Part shown: piece after piece, positions 25,050-37,645 of the stretch
Layout: the number at the start of each line of letters is the position of its first letter
Numbering within the stretch: the stretch's first letter is position 1
From: Thunnus maccoyii
Taxonomy: Eukaryota; Chordata; Actinopteri; Scombriformes; Scombridae
Assembly: GCF_910596095.1 (NCBI RefSeq)
Contig: NC_056552.1
Coordinates: forward strand, 9,777,111 to 9,841,110
Length of the DNA stretch: 64,000 nucleotides
Reading direction: 5' to 3'
The notes under the pieces: model-generated
What the model was told of the DNA's origin: nothing
The model's input: only the letters and a program-made list of their open reading frames with translations
The model's database searches: none
Made by a program: the position numbers and the translations under genes

Positions 25050-26325
25050 TTATATTTACAAAATTGTTATTTCATTGTGTTTTTTATATTAAATATTCAT
25101 GACCAAATAACAATCAGGTTTAGGGAAAAAAAAAACGTCCTTATGTATTATTTATTATGAGTTTAACACTCCAAAACTCAGCTTATCTGCTTCATCAGGA
25201 CTGTTTGGGTGTGGTTTGATCAGATATGATTGACAGTGCTGGAAACATATGCAAACAGCCCAATGAACCCTGCACGCTTCAAACCAGTGAAAAGAGCCCA
25301 GACTAAAACACGAATGCAGAAATCACTCGTGTGAAATAAACCAAACTGTGTTCATGTAGGACACCATCACTCTTAGTAAGGAGTTGATTCAGAGCCTTTA
25401 AGGCTTTACTGATACAGTTTATGTTCAAAAACTAACATGTATTCATATGAACAGCATCATCATAACCACACTGAAATATAGAAAAATAGATATATCTGTG
25501 TTGGTTTGTTGGTGGCATGATGTGGCCTCACTGACTGGACGACTGTATCTGAGCAATCTTGACTACAATCAAAGACCACAATACTGTCAGATTAGGGGCC
25601 AAAATAACCTTATTATGTGCATCGGGTTATCAGCCAGATTTGACCTAACCACATTAAATATGGTTTCAAATGTCAGTGTTTCCACTATCAGTTACATTAA
25701 AACAGGCTGCTGAATCAGTTTTTAGTGCAGAGAAATAAAGATTTTATATATGGTGAAAAAAAATGAGAGCATAGGTATCAAATTATTAATTGGTAATTAT
25801 TCTATTCTTATAAACAGAAGTGTATGCACAATAGTCCTGAAATGATTGATCACTCAGTCAATCAACAGAAAATAAAAAAAATATTAACAAGCATTAGCTT
25901 TGTTGAGTGCTTTTACAATTGTCGATTTGGTGTTTTTTGTTACTTCACATTAATCCAAACTGAATACTTTTTTGCTTTTGTAGACATAACTTGACTCTGG
26001 GAACTTGTGATGGACATTTTTCTTTGCTTTTGATGGTGCATTGGCTGAACAAGTAATCAGGAGAGTGATAAACTAATCTGTAATGGAATTATTAGTTGGT
26101 TACAGCACTGATGCAATTGTTTGCTTGTTGTTTGTTTGTCATTCCTATAATTCCTGTTTGTTATTCCAGATGGACAGTTTTCACTGTATCAAGACAACTT
26201 GTGACATGTCAATCAAGGTTGATAAAAGGCTCCTTGATAACCTTCCAGCACGAAGAATTGTTTTAAAAAACACAAACATCCAGTGCCTGTGTATGCATGT
26301 GTGTGCTTCAGGAGATGATACTCAC

Positions 26326-26417
26326 AGCAACTCTGGCCTGGAAGTCAGCGGTAGGGACGATGGGGATGGGTCCTCCCTGCTTACCAAATTTCCTCTCTAA
26401 ACTTTCCTGCGCAGACA
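26326..26417 (-). pseudogene. glud1 exon 11 copy, unit B
   Basis: This copy has the same length as the true exon (92 bases) and translates to ...[20 protein letters not shown]..., with Val to Ala at the third residue. Both splice sites are kept. It is the only second copy of exon 11 in the window. It is followed on this strand by no exon 12 or 13 in the same unit, so it cannot restore a glud1 transcript. Confidence 0.85.
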
Positions 26418-26557
26418 CTAGAAGGGAAAACATATGGGAACACAAAAGGAGAAATAAAAGAGACATCAGAGGTGTTCTTTGTTTCTGCATCAATGTCATA
26501 TCAGTAATGATACACTCTGATAACTAATCTAGTTTATCTAGTTTGAATTCCTGGCAC

Positions 26558-26700
26558 ATGCAAATATGTAACAATACCAATGATACTGCTCTTTTATGAT
26601 TGGCTGTTCAGCTGTTCGCATTGGCACATAATGATTGGTTGTGATCAAATGTAATGTTTGTAAACAAGAGGGAGTAGAAATAAAAAAGGAACCAATTCGT
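26558..26700 (+). promoter_or_regulatory. Promoter-like block of small gene B
   Basis: Octamer ATGCAAAT at 26558-26565 (POU-factor site), three inverted CCAAT boxes (GATTGGCT about 26599, ATTGGCAC about 26620, GATTGGTT about 26633; NF-Y type) and a TATA-like AAATAAAAAAGG at 26678-26689. The same arrangement, with the TATA-like element roughly 25-35 bases before the presumed exon 1, precedes copies C, D and (without the octamer) E. The start site is inferred. Confidence 0.5.
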
Positions 26701-26704
26701 TCCC

Positions 26705-27716
26705 CAGACAGATCATCTCAACATCTTCAGAGATTTCACATCAGCTGACACCAGTTTCCTCCAGAACATCACCGACGCTCCCTGAAGTGCTGCAGACTCT
26801 GTAAGAATACTTTCATTTATCTGTCCTTCAAATTCTTGTTGACAAGTTTGATTTTTCTACTTCTTGCTGTTAAATGAAAAATTAATTAATCTTGCATTTA
26901 CAGATACATTAGCAACTTTGTCAGTGATGTAAATTAGTCAGGTACTGCAAGGCAAGGATTGAAAGATAAAGGCTGTTACTTATTGCTGTAGACGTCAGAA
27001 TTTAGGTTTATAAGATCTTATCAACTACAGCAGGTAGTGAAACAATTTCAAACACTTGTTGCAGTAACATTTCACACAGGACAGGGTGAACCTGGGGAGG
27101 TAGACTTGATATATTATGGGTATGTTAAACTGTATAATGCCCCGATCTGATGCAAATTCTGATCTGATGTTTGTCTTGTGTGTTAAGGAAGCAGCTGTAG
27201 GACCAGAGTATCAGCCTTCACACCAAGTAAACCAGAGAACCACAACGCCAAGAGAAATACAAGGTATAACACCACAGCAAGTCTAATTACTGGATGTTTT
27301 GTACCATTTATCAGTAGCATGTTAATTTACCAAAAATATTTTTGTTTGTTTTTATATAGATGTCTGCTCCTATTTCATACCCTGCAGGAATGGGATTAAG
27401 GAGAAGGAAAATATTCAAAGACAACTACATTAGAAACCATCCTGATATTCTTTATCATGACACTAAAAAACGTGGTGTAATATGCAACCTAATTTTCTTT
27501 ACTAATTTACAAAGAGAGTGGATAGCTGCCATAAAGCGGCGCTACCCTGGGACTGCTGAAACTGAACTGAGAAATCAAATCAAACTTAAGCACAAGAGAT
27601 GCATTGTATGTGTTTATACCAGTGGAAAGGTCGTGATACTAGCCTCAGAAAACAACCGTACAATGTTTGTTGAAAATTTTGAACAACTACTCAGCGATGT
27701 GAGAGCTAGAAGATAA
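26705..27716 (+). CDS. Small-gene family copy B (118 aa), novel
   Basis: Model: non-coding exon 1 about 26705-26800 (donor GTAAG), non-coding exon 2 27188-27263, coding exon 27360-27716. Neither UTR exon contains ATG, and the acceptor TATATAG directly precedes the start codon. The 118-residue product begins MSAPISYPAGMGLRRRK, a basic N-terminus. A conserved core follows (VICNLIFFTN, EWIAAIKRRYPGT, CIVCVYTSGKVVILAS), and it ends ENFEQLLSDVRARR, shorter than C and D, which have 22 more residues. There is no signal peptide or membrane segment. I do not recognise the family. The VCVY-x-x-GKVVI strand resembles a VYxxGTVxVQG-like module I recall from uncharacterised teleost proteins (unverified). 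It lies antisense to the glud1 exon copies around it. Confidence 0.6.
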
Positions 27717-28161
27717 ACCAGACAGATGGAACAAATGAACATAGGCAATGCAGGAAGACATTAACATCCCTCTTCCTGAAAAAATACAATAAAAATAGAA
27801 ATAAGAGGGAAGGAAAGAGCCTTCAGTAGGCTGTCTGTTGAAGAAGTAGAAACAGGAAAAAAAGAAACAATATGGATTTTTTAATATGGATTATATTATA
27901 AATAACTGACTAGCAATGCTAGTTCCTGTAAAATTAAATGCATATTTTTATTATTTGTTGCTATACAATTGTCATGTACCATATATCTTTGTAAATTATG
28001 GTTCTGGTTTTTATCAACTGTTTTAGAAATGTGTCAAAATAATTGAAAATGTAATATGAAATGTAAAGGAAATGTTTATGTTCTGATTGTGTCTTATGAC
28101 CCTGGCAGACTCCTGTCTTTCTGCGGGTTAAGGTGGTATTAAAGAGCAGTCTTGTACTCAC

Positions 28162-28301
<140 letters not shown>

Positions 28302-29733
28302 TCACATCCTCAGATATGTTGTTCAACAGTCCTCCTTCTTCTGTGTGTAGAATTATTCTGACTAAATTTCTTTTTTACTGCAAAAACTGCTGTTTCTGTG
28401 AAATAAGAGACACTGAAAAAGTTGTTGTAGAAACACTGTTGTTTCTTGTTTTGTTTTTTATAACAAATTATTCTTCTTATTGTTTTAGTTTCATGTTCAT
28501 GTTTTAGATATTATATTTACAGTATTTTTATTTCATTGTGTTCATGTTTTTTTCTGTAACATTAAATATTCATGACCAAATAAGCAACAATCAAACTTAA
28601 AGTTAGGGGGGAAAAACATCGTTGGGTATTATTTATTATGGGTTTAATCCTCCAAAAATCAGCTAATCTGCTTCATCAGGACTGTTTGGGTGTGGTTTGA
28701 TCAGATTTGATTGAAACTTGATTGTTCAAAAACTAACATGTATTCATATGAACAGCATCATCACAACCACACTGAAATATATCTATATTCAACCAAAAAA
28801 ACAAGAAAAATTGTCAAAAATAAAGCCCATTGAAACGTTTCCTGCTGCATTTCTAGGACTCGTTCTTGTAGAATACACTATACTACTTTCTATTGGGAGA
28901 TAAACATCTTACTGTATTTTGGGAGGAAAAGTTTCTTTACACAATATACACATTTCTTACACTGTCAATGATTAAATATATATATATATATATACACAAT
29001 TAAAGGCTGCCATAAAAAGATGCATCATGTGTTGCCTGTTAGTGTTTTTTTTTATTTCAGTGTGTCAATTGAAATCAAGTGTCAGTGTTTGCTGGAAGGA
29101 TTTGCTTCTGTGTGTAAAATGAACTGCTGTGCCCAGCAGTGTGTTGGTAAAGTAGATTGAAGATGTGGACTGAACCATGCACGTAACCAATTGTAATAAT
29201 GAAGAATGTAAACTATGAAGGCGGACTGTTGAGTGAACAAAGACAAACATAACCGAAAGTAATTAACTTTCACCAACTGTAATTGTATGGTATGTGCCTG
29301 AACAGGTTTAAGAGGGAAACCAACTTCAACAACCAACCAATCAAATACATCCACATCCAGATCAGCCAATGGAGCATTCACACCATACCTGCAAAACTGA
29401 TGACAATGCCACCATCCTTTCAAAAGAAGCATTGTGTTCATCTCTCCATTTGCTTCAATTTGTTGGTTTGATGATGATGTTGGAGAGCACTGTCTAACAT
29501 ATCAGAGCATAACATACATGAAGCATCATGCTCATCGTATCCTGAATGGAAGTATATGCATTTATTATGTTTCTCCACTCATTTGTTCATTTTTTTCCCT
29601 TATTGTCTAAAACATCTGTATCAACAGAGTGACACAACACACCACAGAGATAAACTGATTTCTTCAAAAGGTAGACAATATTCCAGTAACCAGCAGATAC
29701 TTAAAGGAAAGGTTCACAATTTTTAAAGTCTCC

Positions 29734-30234
29734 CATGAGCCAAGACTAGAGGAACTAACAGAAAATGACGATGTTGAACATTTTCTCATTACATTTGAGA
29801 GAATTGCAGCAGCATGCCAGTGGCCAAAATCTGACTGGGTTTTTCAGCTCATTCCATTGCTGACTGGTAAGGCCAGGGGAGCCTATGTTCATATGGATAT
29901 TGATGATTCTCTTGAATATGACAAGGTAAAAACTGCTATTCTGGAAAAATATGACATTAACCCTGAGACATACAGACAAAGGTTTCGTTCCCTAGATACT
30001 GGACGTGAGGAGAGCCCCAAGTAGCTGTATGTGAGGCTGAAGGAGCTGTACGGAAAATGGATTCAACCGCAAGATAAAACGGTTCAGCAAATTGGTGAAA
30101 CTATTATTATGGAACAATACTTGGGAATGTTGTTTCCTGAGCTTCAGGTTTGGGTAAAGGAGCGTGGTCCAAAATCAGCTGCTGAGGCTGCCACTCTGGC
30201 TGATGTGTTTGTCGCTGCCCGGAAAAACAGCTAG
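29734..30234 (+). pseudogene. Gmr1-like gag, SCAN-like capsid region, copy 1
   Basis: A single frame reads VEHFLITFERIAAACQWP... through ETYRQRFRSL and EQYLGMLFPELQVWVKERGP to LADVFVAARK. The second half has the spacing and residues of the vertebrate SCAN domain, which is known to derive from Gmr1-like gag. Gag forms the virus-like particle in the cytoplasm. The frame is broken by a TAG at 30022-30024 (shared with copy 2) and another stop at 30232-30234; the N-terminus is missing with the 5' LTR. Confidence 0.8.
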
Positions 30235-30318
30235 CCATGGACTAATAGTGCCTGGCAGGCCCTGAGGGACACCCGCAGGCCTACACCCCCTCAATACCAC
30301 CAGAGGTCAACGCCAGGT

Positions 30319-31263
30319 GTGGGTAAGCCTCCTTCAAGGGAGAATCAGCATGTACCACTAAGATCTCCAAATAAAATACCCACATGTTACCTGTGTGGAC
30401 AGGAAGGCCATACCAAACCGATGTGTCCAAAGAATCCATCTAAGCTCACTCAAATGTGTTATGTCCCACGCCAAAATATCGACATTACACCTAGGAGTAA
30501 CCAGTCCCAGAAAATGACAAATGTCAAGATTAATGGGAAAAACCTCAAAGCCCTTATTGATACTGGCAGTACTCAGACCCTTGTGCACAGACAATATGTA
30601 CCAGTTAACATTATCTGCACTCTTGAGGCCATCCCTATTTGCTGTGTGCATGGTGATGAGAAGAAGCCTTACCCCACGGCTGACATTTACATGGAAGTGC
30701 AAGGACAGGCCTATCTGTTAAATGTTGGTGTTGTGGACAACTTGCCTTTCCCAGTGATTTTGGGTGATGATCTGCCAGTACTTTTTGATCTGTTAAACCC
30801 AACCCAAAGTTGTAATGTTGCCCTCACCAGAGCACAAGCTAAGCATGTAGATGTGGATTCTCCAGCCCTCAGTGCCTTGCCATTCTATGGTGTCGAGCTG
30901 GAGACACAACCCGGGAAGTCTTGGAAGCCCCTTAGCCAGAGAAGGCAAGAGAAATTCCAATGCACTGCTATACAACCATCAGCTGAGGCCACTCCAGACA
31001 TGCCCCTAGGGTTTCAGGTACCCACTAACATAATCGAAATGCAGCATAATGATCCAACTTTGTCCAACTTGTTACAGAGAGCTGAAGAGAGGGAGCCAGG
31101 GATGGAGCCTGATGGTAGGAGGGAGGAGTACTTCCTGCAAAATGGTGTTCTTTACCATCAGCACAGCCAGGTTAAGCAGCTAGTGGTCCCACAAGCAGCC
31201 CGAGACATAGTACTTTCCCTGGGCTGGCCACCTAGGGAAACACAAGACCACTGCTCGCAATAA
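30319..31263 (+). pseudogene. Gmr1-like zinc knuckle, protease and integrase N-terminus, copy 1
   Basis: A 314-residue open frame. Residues 23-36 are a CCHC knuckle (CYLCGQEGHTKPMC) that binds RNA, and about residues 80-84 are the aspartic protease active site (DTGST). Residues from about 240 match the segment before the integrase zinc finger (EEYFLQNGVLYHQ). The frame then slips by one base near 31220, so the HHCC finger continues in another frame. The shift and the following TAA are shared with copy 2. Confidence 0.85.
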
Positions 31264-31684
31264 GCGCCATTTCCACTGGCCAGGCTTGCGCTCAGAGGTG
31301 GCCCAGTTCTGCAGGAGTTGCCCTCAGTGCCAAAAGACATCAATTAAAGGCCCCACCAGAGCCCCTCTCCAACCTCTCCCAATCATCAGTACTCCCTTTG
31401 AACGTCTCGGGATGGACATTGTTGGCCCTGTGGAAAAAAGTAAAACAGGAAACTGCTTCATGTTGGTCATCACAGACTATGGCACCAAATATCCAGAAGT
31501 TTTCCCACTGAAGTCCATTAAAGCAAAAACTGTGGCTTTTTCCTTGGTTCAGTTCTTCTCCAGAGTGGGTTTCCCTCGTGAAATTTTAAATGGCCAGGGC
31601 ACTAACTTTATGTCTACTCTCTTGAAACAGGTCTACCAGCTGCTGGGCATAAAGAGGGTGCGCACCACCCCTTATCATCCATAG
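31225..31684 (+). pseudogene. Gmr1-like integrase finger and catalytic core, copy 1
   Basis: The HHCC zinc finger is readable (GHLGKHKT, RHFHWPG, FCRSCPQC), followed by the DDE core. The first Asp is in GMDIVGP. The second is lost, ILNGQGTNF in place of the ILTDQGTNF seen in copy 2. A TAG at 31682-31684 interrupts just before the region with the catalytic Glu (TERFNQTL, in the next open frame). The enzyme would be inactive. Confidence 0.85.
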
Positions 31685-31726
31685 ACAGATGGGCTGACGG
31701 AGCGTTTCAACCAAACCCTCAAACAG

Positions 31727-33407
31727 ATGCTCCGCAAGTTTGTCAATGAGACTGGATCTGACTGGTATCAGTGGCTTCCTTACGTATTCTTTGCCTATAG
31801 GGAGGTACCCCAGGCCTCCACTGGTTTCTCCCCCTTTAAACTCCTCTATGGTTGTGAGGTGAGGGGACCTTTGACCTTGTTAAGGGAGACCTGGGAGGTG
31901 GATCAGGGGAGGGAGGAGCCTGTTAATGTCATTTCTTATGTCATTCAGATGAGAGAGAAACTGCAGCGGATGAGTGAATTGGCCCAGACACACATGGTGG
32001 AGGCCCAGCAGCACCAGAAGACCTGGTATGACCAGTCAGCCAGACAGCGAAGCTTTGACCCTGGTCAAAAGGTCTTAGTCATGCTTCCAACCAGCGACAG
32101 CAAGCTGCTGGCAAAGTGGCAGGGGCTTTTTGAAGTCCAGAGGAAGCTGGGACCCACCACTTATCAGGTCTCCACCCCAGGCCATCAGCAGTCCAGTCAT
32201 GTGCTGCATGTGAACCTTCTCAAGGAGTGGGTGCCAAGGGCTGAGAAAGGAGCAGAGGTGTTGCTGATCTGGGCTGTGAAGGAGGAAGAGGAGGTGGACA
32301 ACCAATACCTGCCCTCACCAATATCCACTGACCTGGACATATTTCAAGAATACCCAGGATGCACAAATCTGGTAGAACATGACATTGTGTTGAATCGTGA
32401 TGCAACTGTGAGGCGTATGAGTTACAGCATACCAGAGCGCCTCCTTATGTCACTGAAGAAGGAGGTGGACCTCATGCTGTCCCTGGGAATAATTCAAGCA
32501 TCAAAAAGTGAGTGGTGTAACCCAGTGGTGTTGGTCCCAAAAAAAAAGACGGAACAATACGATTTTTGTATTGATTTCAGATATCTGAATTCTATCTCAA
32601 AGTTTGACTCATATCCCACTCCACGGATTGATGATCTCCTGGAGCGCCTGGGAAAAGCAAAATACCTGACCACCATTGACCTTTGTAAGGGCTACTGGCA
32701 AGTGCCCCTGACCCAGCAGTCTCGGGAGCTGACTCCCTGGGGGCTCTTTGAGTTTACAGTCTTGCCATTTGGGCTGCACAGGGCCCCTGCAACATTTCAG
32801 AGGTTGATGGACCAGGTACTCTATGGGATTTCTGATTTTGCATGTGCATATCTTGATGATGTTGTCATCTACAGCGCCACCTGGGAGGGGCACTTGGAAC
32901 ACCTGAAGGAAGTCCTGGGAAGTCTGCATTCTGCAGGCTTGACGGTCAACCCAGCCAAGTGTGTCCTTGCCAGAGGGGAAACTGAGTACCTGGGTTTCAC
33001 CATCGAAGGTGGGTTAATAAAACCACAAGTTCATAAAGTCCATGCCATTGAATCATGTCCTCTCCCACAAACCAGGAAGCAGCTCAGACCATTCCTTGGG
33101 ATGGCTGGCTTCTACCATCAGTTCATACCCAACTTCTCAGCCAGGGCGGCTCCACTGACTGACAGAACTGGATCACGATGCCCCAATTAGGTGCAGTGGA
33201 CAGCAGAGGCAGCTGCAGCTTTCAAAGACATTCAGCAATCTCTGAGTAAGAACCAGTTCTCCACAGCCCAGATTTTGATCAACCTTTTGTCTTACAAACT
33301 GATGCATCTGAGAGGGGCATTGGAGCTGTGCTTTTGCAGGGACCAGCAGGGGACCAACACCCCCTGGCCTACATCAGTCGGAAGCTTCTCCCCAGGGAGG
33401 TCCGCAT
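31727..33407 (+). pseudogene. Gmr1-like integrase C-terminus, reverse transcriptase and RNase H start, copy 1
   Basis: One 487-residue frame (31727-33190) holds the integrase C-terminal part (GFSPFKLLYG; LGPTTYQV) followed directly by reverse transcriptase: YLTTIDLCKGYWQVPL, FTVLPFGLHRAPATFQRLMD and the catalytic YLDD. Compared with copy 2 it lacks 57 bases between the two domains. A TAG at 33188-33190 separates it from the RNase H domain, whose remaining start has further frameshifts and ends at the 390-base deletion near 33407. Confidence 0.88.
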
Positions 33408-34112
33408 GGTTCACATTACATACAAATAAATAACAACACACTGGATTTTGTTTCATCATACTCATTTTATTTTACAGTTTGTCAGTACATTAGTTTCTAT
33501 TTGTAGCGTGCACATTTGGTTAACTTTTGTACAGTCATTCGTTTAAGTTGTTCTAATTTTCCTTTTTTTGAGTTACCAGTGTTGGGGTGCTGCTCCTGGA
33601 GGACATCTGGCCAGGCCTGGGCAAAGGATGTGCACCAGGACATGGAATGGTTAAATACAGGAAGTGGCCAATTGGGTCATACCAAGTCCTGCCACCTCAT
33701 AGGGAGGAACTGTTTATTTCAAGTTTAGTCATATTGTTTGTTTCTCTTTATTGAATGTTTAGTTGTGTATTTTTGGTTTAGTTGATTTAGCTGAGTTAAC
33801 CTGTTTTGGGGGGGAATTCTGTTGTTTATTGCTTAGTTGGTAGTGTTTGTCATTTGTCAGTTACCCCTGTTGTGTTATGGTCTGATCAGCCAGTATATAT
33901 GTTCCCCTTTGTGTTCATTTTGGAAGGTCTGTTAGTAGGGTTAAGTTCACTTTAGTTGAGTTCTGTTTATTTGACCTCTTTTATGGGCCCTGAACTTTAT
34001 TTACATATTTTGTCATTTGTACCTTTTTTTTTTTGCATTTTTTGGGTAAAATAAAAACCCTCTTTTTTGAAACCACCTGAGTCTCCTTTGCCTGCCAGCT
34101 CGGTCCCTTACA
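33408..34112 (+). repeat. 3' LTR remnant of Gmr1-like copy 1
   Basis: This matches copy 2 from 44506 to 45213 and ends GGTCCCTTACA. It includes an AATAAA in GGTAAAATAAAAACCC about 60 bases before the end, the likely poly(A) signal. The first 120 or so bases of the LTR, including the TG start, are deleted. Confidence 0.75.
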
Positions 34113-36377
34113 CTGTCTAAAACAACAGTCAGGTGTCCATATAAACACTGAAAGAGGTTTTCCTCGCTGTGATCATTCCTCCTGTTCATACTGGTTGCTA
34201 AAAGATCCCCTTCAAATATGCTTTCAAGTAAGTGATGGTGACCAAAATCCAGTGTGTCTACACAGTCATTTAGCGCAAAAATGCATTTAAAAAGTTGATC
34301 TGAAGCTTATATGAGGCTTCAGCAGTCTGAGTTAGTCATATCAAGTGGATATCTGACACATTTACAGTCTTTTTAGCATCAAATTCCCTCTTTGTGTTTC
34401 CCTGTTGAGCTGCGGTGGAAGTATAGTAACCAAAAGAGGGACTCTGGCGCTAAAAATACTATAACGTTGAAAGATATCTACCTGATTTGATGAATACATT
34501 TTTCTTCTTATTTTTTAGGTTTCACATTCATGGTTTAGATATTATATTTACAGTATTGTTATTTCATTGTGTTCATGTTTTTTTCTGTAACACTAAATGT
34601 TCATGACCAAATAAGCCACAATCAAATTTTAAAAAACATCCTTAAGTAGTCTGTTATTTATTATGAGTTTAACACTCCGAAACTCAGCTAATCTGCTTCA
34701 TCAGGACTGTTTGGGTGTGGCTTGATCAGATTTGATTGACAGTGCTGCCCATTTTGCAAATACTTGCACATTAATTTCAAAACTCATCAGTTTATGTTAA
34801 AAACTAACATGTATTCATATTAACAGGATCATCAGAACCACACTGAAATATATCTATATTCAACCAAAAAAACAAGAAAAATTGTCAAAAATAAAGCCCA
34901 TTGAAACGTTTCCTGCTGCATTTCTAGGACTCGTTCTTGTAGAATACACTATACTACTTTCTATTGAGAGATAAACATCTTAATGTATTTTGGAAGGAAA
35001 AGTTTCTTTACACAATATACACATTTCTTACACTGTCAATAATTAAAAAACAACATATACACAATTAAAAACTAGAGATCACAAAGATATTTGACTTCAA
35101 AGGCTGCCATAAAAAGATGCATCGTGTTGCCTGTTAGTGTTTTTTTTTTATTTCAGTGTGTCAATTGAAAATAAGTGTCAGTGTTTGCTGGAAGGATTTG
35201 CTTCTGTGTGTAAAATGAACAGCTGTGCCCAGCAGTGTGTTGGTAAAGTGGACTGAAGATGTGGACTGAACCATGCATGTAACCAATTGTAATAATGAAG
35301 AATGTAAACTATGAAGTCGGACTGTTGAGTGAACAAAGACAAACATAACCGAAAGTAATTAACTTTCACCAACAGTAGTTGTACGGTATGTGCCTGAACA
35401 GGTTTATTCACAGAGAATGTAGCATCGTGATTCATCGTATCCTCAATGGAAGCATCTGTATTCATTATGTTTCTCCACTCATTTGTTCATTTTTTTCCCC
35501 CTTAACGTCTAAAACATATATATTTAACAGAATGATGCAACACACCACTGAGATAAACTGATTTCTTCAAAAGGTAGATGAGATAAAATCCCAGTAACCA
35601 GTAGTGACAGTAACAGTCAGGTGTCCCTGTTCATACTGGTGGTTAAAAGATCCCCTTTAAATGCACTTTTATTATGAGTGATGTAACATTGAAAGATATC
35701 TACATAATTTGAGTAATTTGGACGGCTAAAGCTTCATATTACCTTCAGATAAACTTTTAAATACATTTTTGCACTGAAGGAGGACTGTGGATTTTGACCC
35801 CCATCACTTACATTGTAAGTGCATTATGAAGAGATCTTCTAATGGTCAGTATGAACAGGAGGAATGATTATAGCGAGAAAAACCTGTTTCAATGTTCATT
35901 TGGTTACCTGGCAGTTGTTTTAAGACAGATTTGAAAAATTGTGAACCCGTCCTTTTGGTCTTTTTTCACAGATCTTGAGGGGGCTGAATTGAAGCTGTAG
36001 AGTTTGTCAGAATCAGATAATCAATCAATTGATCAACCCAGGATGGAAGACACTCTGATGTCACTGCCAAGCCTCTTCTGGGTACTGATTATGAACAGGA
36101 AAGCTGCTTATTAACATGTGACAGCAAACTTCAACTGGACTTCATGAACAAAACTTTTTATTCTTTTAGCAGTTGTTGTTTAGCTGTGAGCTGAATCAAT
36201 AAAGGAGACAAGAAAACAAGGAAGAGAAGTTTTATAGATTTATAGACTGTGTCGTGGTGAATACTAACCTGCTTATGCTCAGTTGCCTTTTCTATTTGTG
36301 ATGGGCAGATTACCTACTGTACCTTCTAGATGAGCATGTTGGTTAAATTCATTCATTCAAGCATACATTATAATAAG
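34113..36377. repeat. Duplicon downstream block with MITE halves
   Basis: The second part of the MITE split by the retrotransposon resumes at 34113 (CTGTCTAAAACAACAGTC). Next come intron-9-type sequence (about 34.66-34.75 kb), the ...ACTAACATGTATTCAT block (34.80-35.15 kb), another MITE copy (about 35.6-35.95 kb) and the CTGTGAGCTGAATCAATAAA segment (36.19 kb) that lies beyond the 3' end of glud1 (58.98 kb). No coding sequence was found; the recurrent 60-120 aa reverse-strand frames are carried passively by the duplications. Confidence 0.65.
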
Positions 36378-36975
36378 TTATAAAGCTTGAGGTCTTTTGT
36401 CATAGAAAAAAACCCAAAATGATGTGATTTTGACCTCCATTTTGGTTGGTTTTGATCTTCTGCTGTTCACCGTCACTTCTTTTTCCATCATTTTTCTTTC
36501 ATCCGTTCTTATTAAGATCCTTGGTAAGATGTCAGAGGACATAAAGTGTTGATCCTCTGCTACATACACCCAACAAATCCTAAACCAGTGTACAGTATGA
36601 AAATAAACCAAAACCTCACACAGTTATATCTTAACATTTTATTGGTTTCCAAAAAAAAAGAATAAAACAAAAATAAAAAGTAATTTCCTCCAAAATTATT
36701 TCGATATGAGGAACTGGACGGTTAAAACAGGAAAATTCAACCAGGGGACAGGCAGCCACAGTGACGCCTCGCCCCCTCCCTGTTCCCCTTTCTTGGCCAG
36801 CGGAGGAGTCGGGGAGAAGCTGCTTTAAGATGAGATGAAGCGACGGGAAAGGAGGAAAAAAAAAGAGCAGGGACAAGGAGGGGGAGAGCATCTATCAAAT
36901 CTTGAACAATAAAAACACCAACTATGAAAAAAAAAACCCTGTTGGGAATCCTAAACCTTGGCAACATCACTGTAG
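36378..36975 (-). pseudogene. glud1 3' UTR copy, unit C
   Basis: This is nearly identical to 59190-59775, including the poly(A) signal region (TTTATTGGTTTCC on the + strand) and the conserved GACGCCTCGCCCCCTCCC stretch. It then jumps from the UTR straight to intron 12 sequence (TTCTATAAAAGTC), so exon 13 with the stop codon is deleted. Confidence 0.8.
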
Positions 36976-37083
36976 TGCTGTTTACCATTCTATAAAAGTC
37001 TTTTATTTGGCCAGAAATGCACAAATACTACACTAACATTTCTGAATTTCTGAAGTGCAAGTCATGTGTTTCATCTTAAATTA

Positions 37084-37296
<213 letters not shown>

Positions 37297-37498
37297 TCAA
37301 GACAACTTGTGACATGTCAATCAAGGTTCATAAAAGGCTCCTAATCCTCCTGCACAGACACTAGAGGGGAAAACATGGAAACACAAAGGGAGAAATAAAA
37401 GAGGCATCAGAGGTGTTCTTTGTTTCTGCATCAATGTCATACCAGTAATGATACACTCTGATAACTAATCTGGTTTCTCCAGTTTGAAAACCTGGCAC

Positions 37499-37640
37499 AT
37501 GCAAATATGTAACAATACCAATGACTCTGCTCTTTTATGATTGGCTGTTCAGCTGTTCACATTGGCACATAATGACTGGTTGTGATCAAATGTAATGCGT
37601 GTAAACAAGAGGGAGTAGAAATAAAAAAGGAACCAATTCG
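37499..37640 (+). promoter_or_regulatory. Promoter-like block of small gene C
   Basis: Octamer ATGCAAAT at 37499-37506, GATTGGCT at about 37539, ATTGGCAC at about 37561 and a TATA-like AATAAAAAAGG ending at 37630. The third CCAAT box seen in B is mutated here (GACTGGTT). Overall the block is very close in sequence to that of copy B. Confidence 0.5.
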
Positions 37641-37645
37641 TTCCC

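Larger units (their letters stand above)
29732..34112 (+). mobile_element. Gmr1-like Ty3/gypsy retrotransposon, copy 1 (5'-truncated, dead)
   Basis: Order along the + strand: gag, CCHC zinc knuckle, protease, integrase, reverse transcriptase, RNase H remnant, 3' LTR remnant ending CCCTTACA at 34112. Integrase before reverse transcriptase in a gypsy-type element is the diagnostic of the Gmr1 group, first described in Atlantic cod. No 5' LTR is present: gag begins abruptly after AAAGTCT of a MITE whose uninterrupted version is seen at about 47160. A deletion of about 390 bases, relative to copy 2 (44118-44505), removes the end of RNase H, the polypurine tract and the start of the LTR. Confidence 0.9.

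Noticed and set aside
27037-27148. Conserved open stretch between UTR exons of the small gene (FQTLVAVTFHTGQ...GYVKLYNAPI), also at 56385-56517
   Set aside because: It ends in a stop in every unit, does not join in frame to exon 2 or the coding exon, and is conserved no better than nearby intron sequence.
29082-29441. Reverse-strand frame of about 119 aa repeated at 39883-40242 and 46493-46873
   Set aside because: Its recurrence follows from the segmental duplication; other copies of the block (35178, 48336) do not keep the frame, and no domain is visible.
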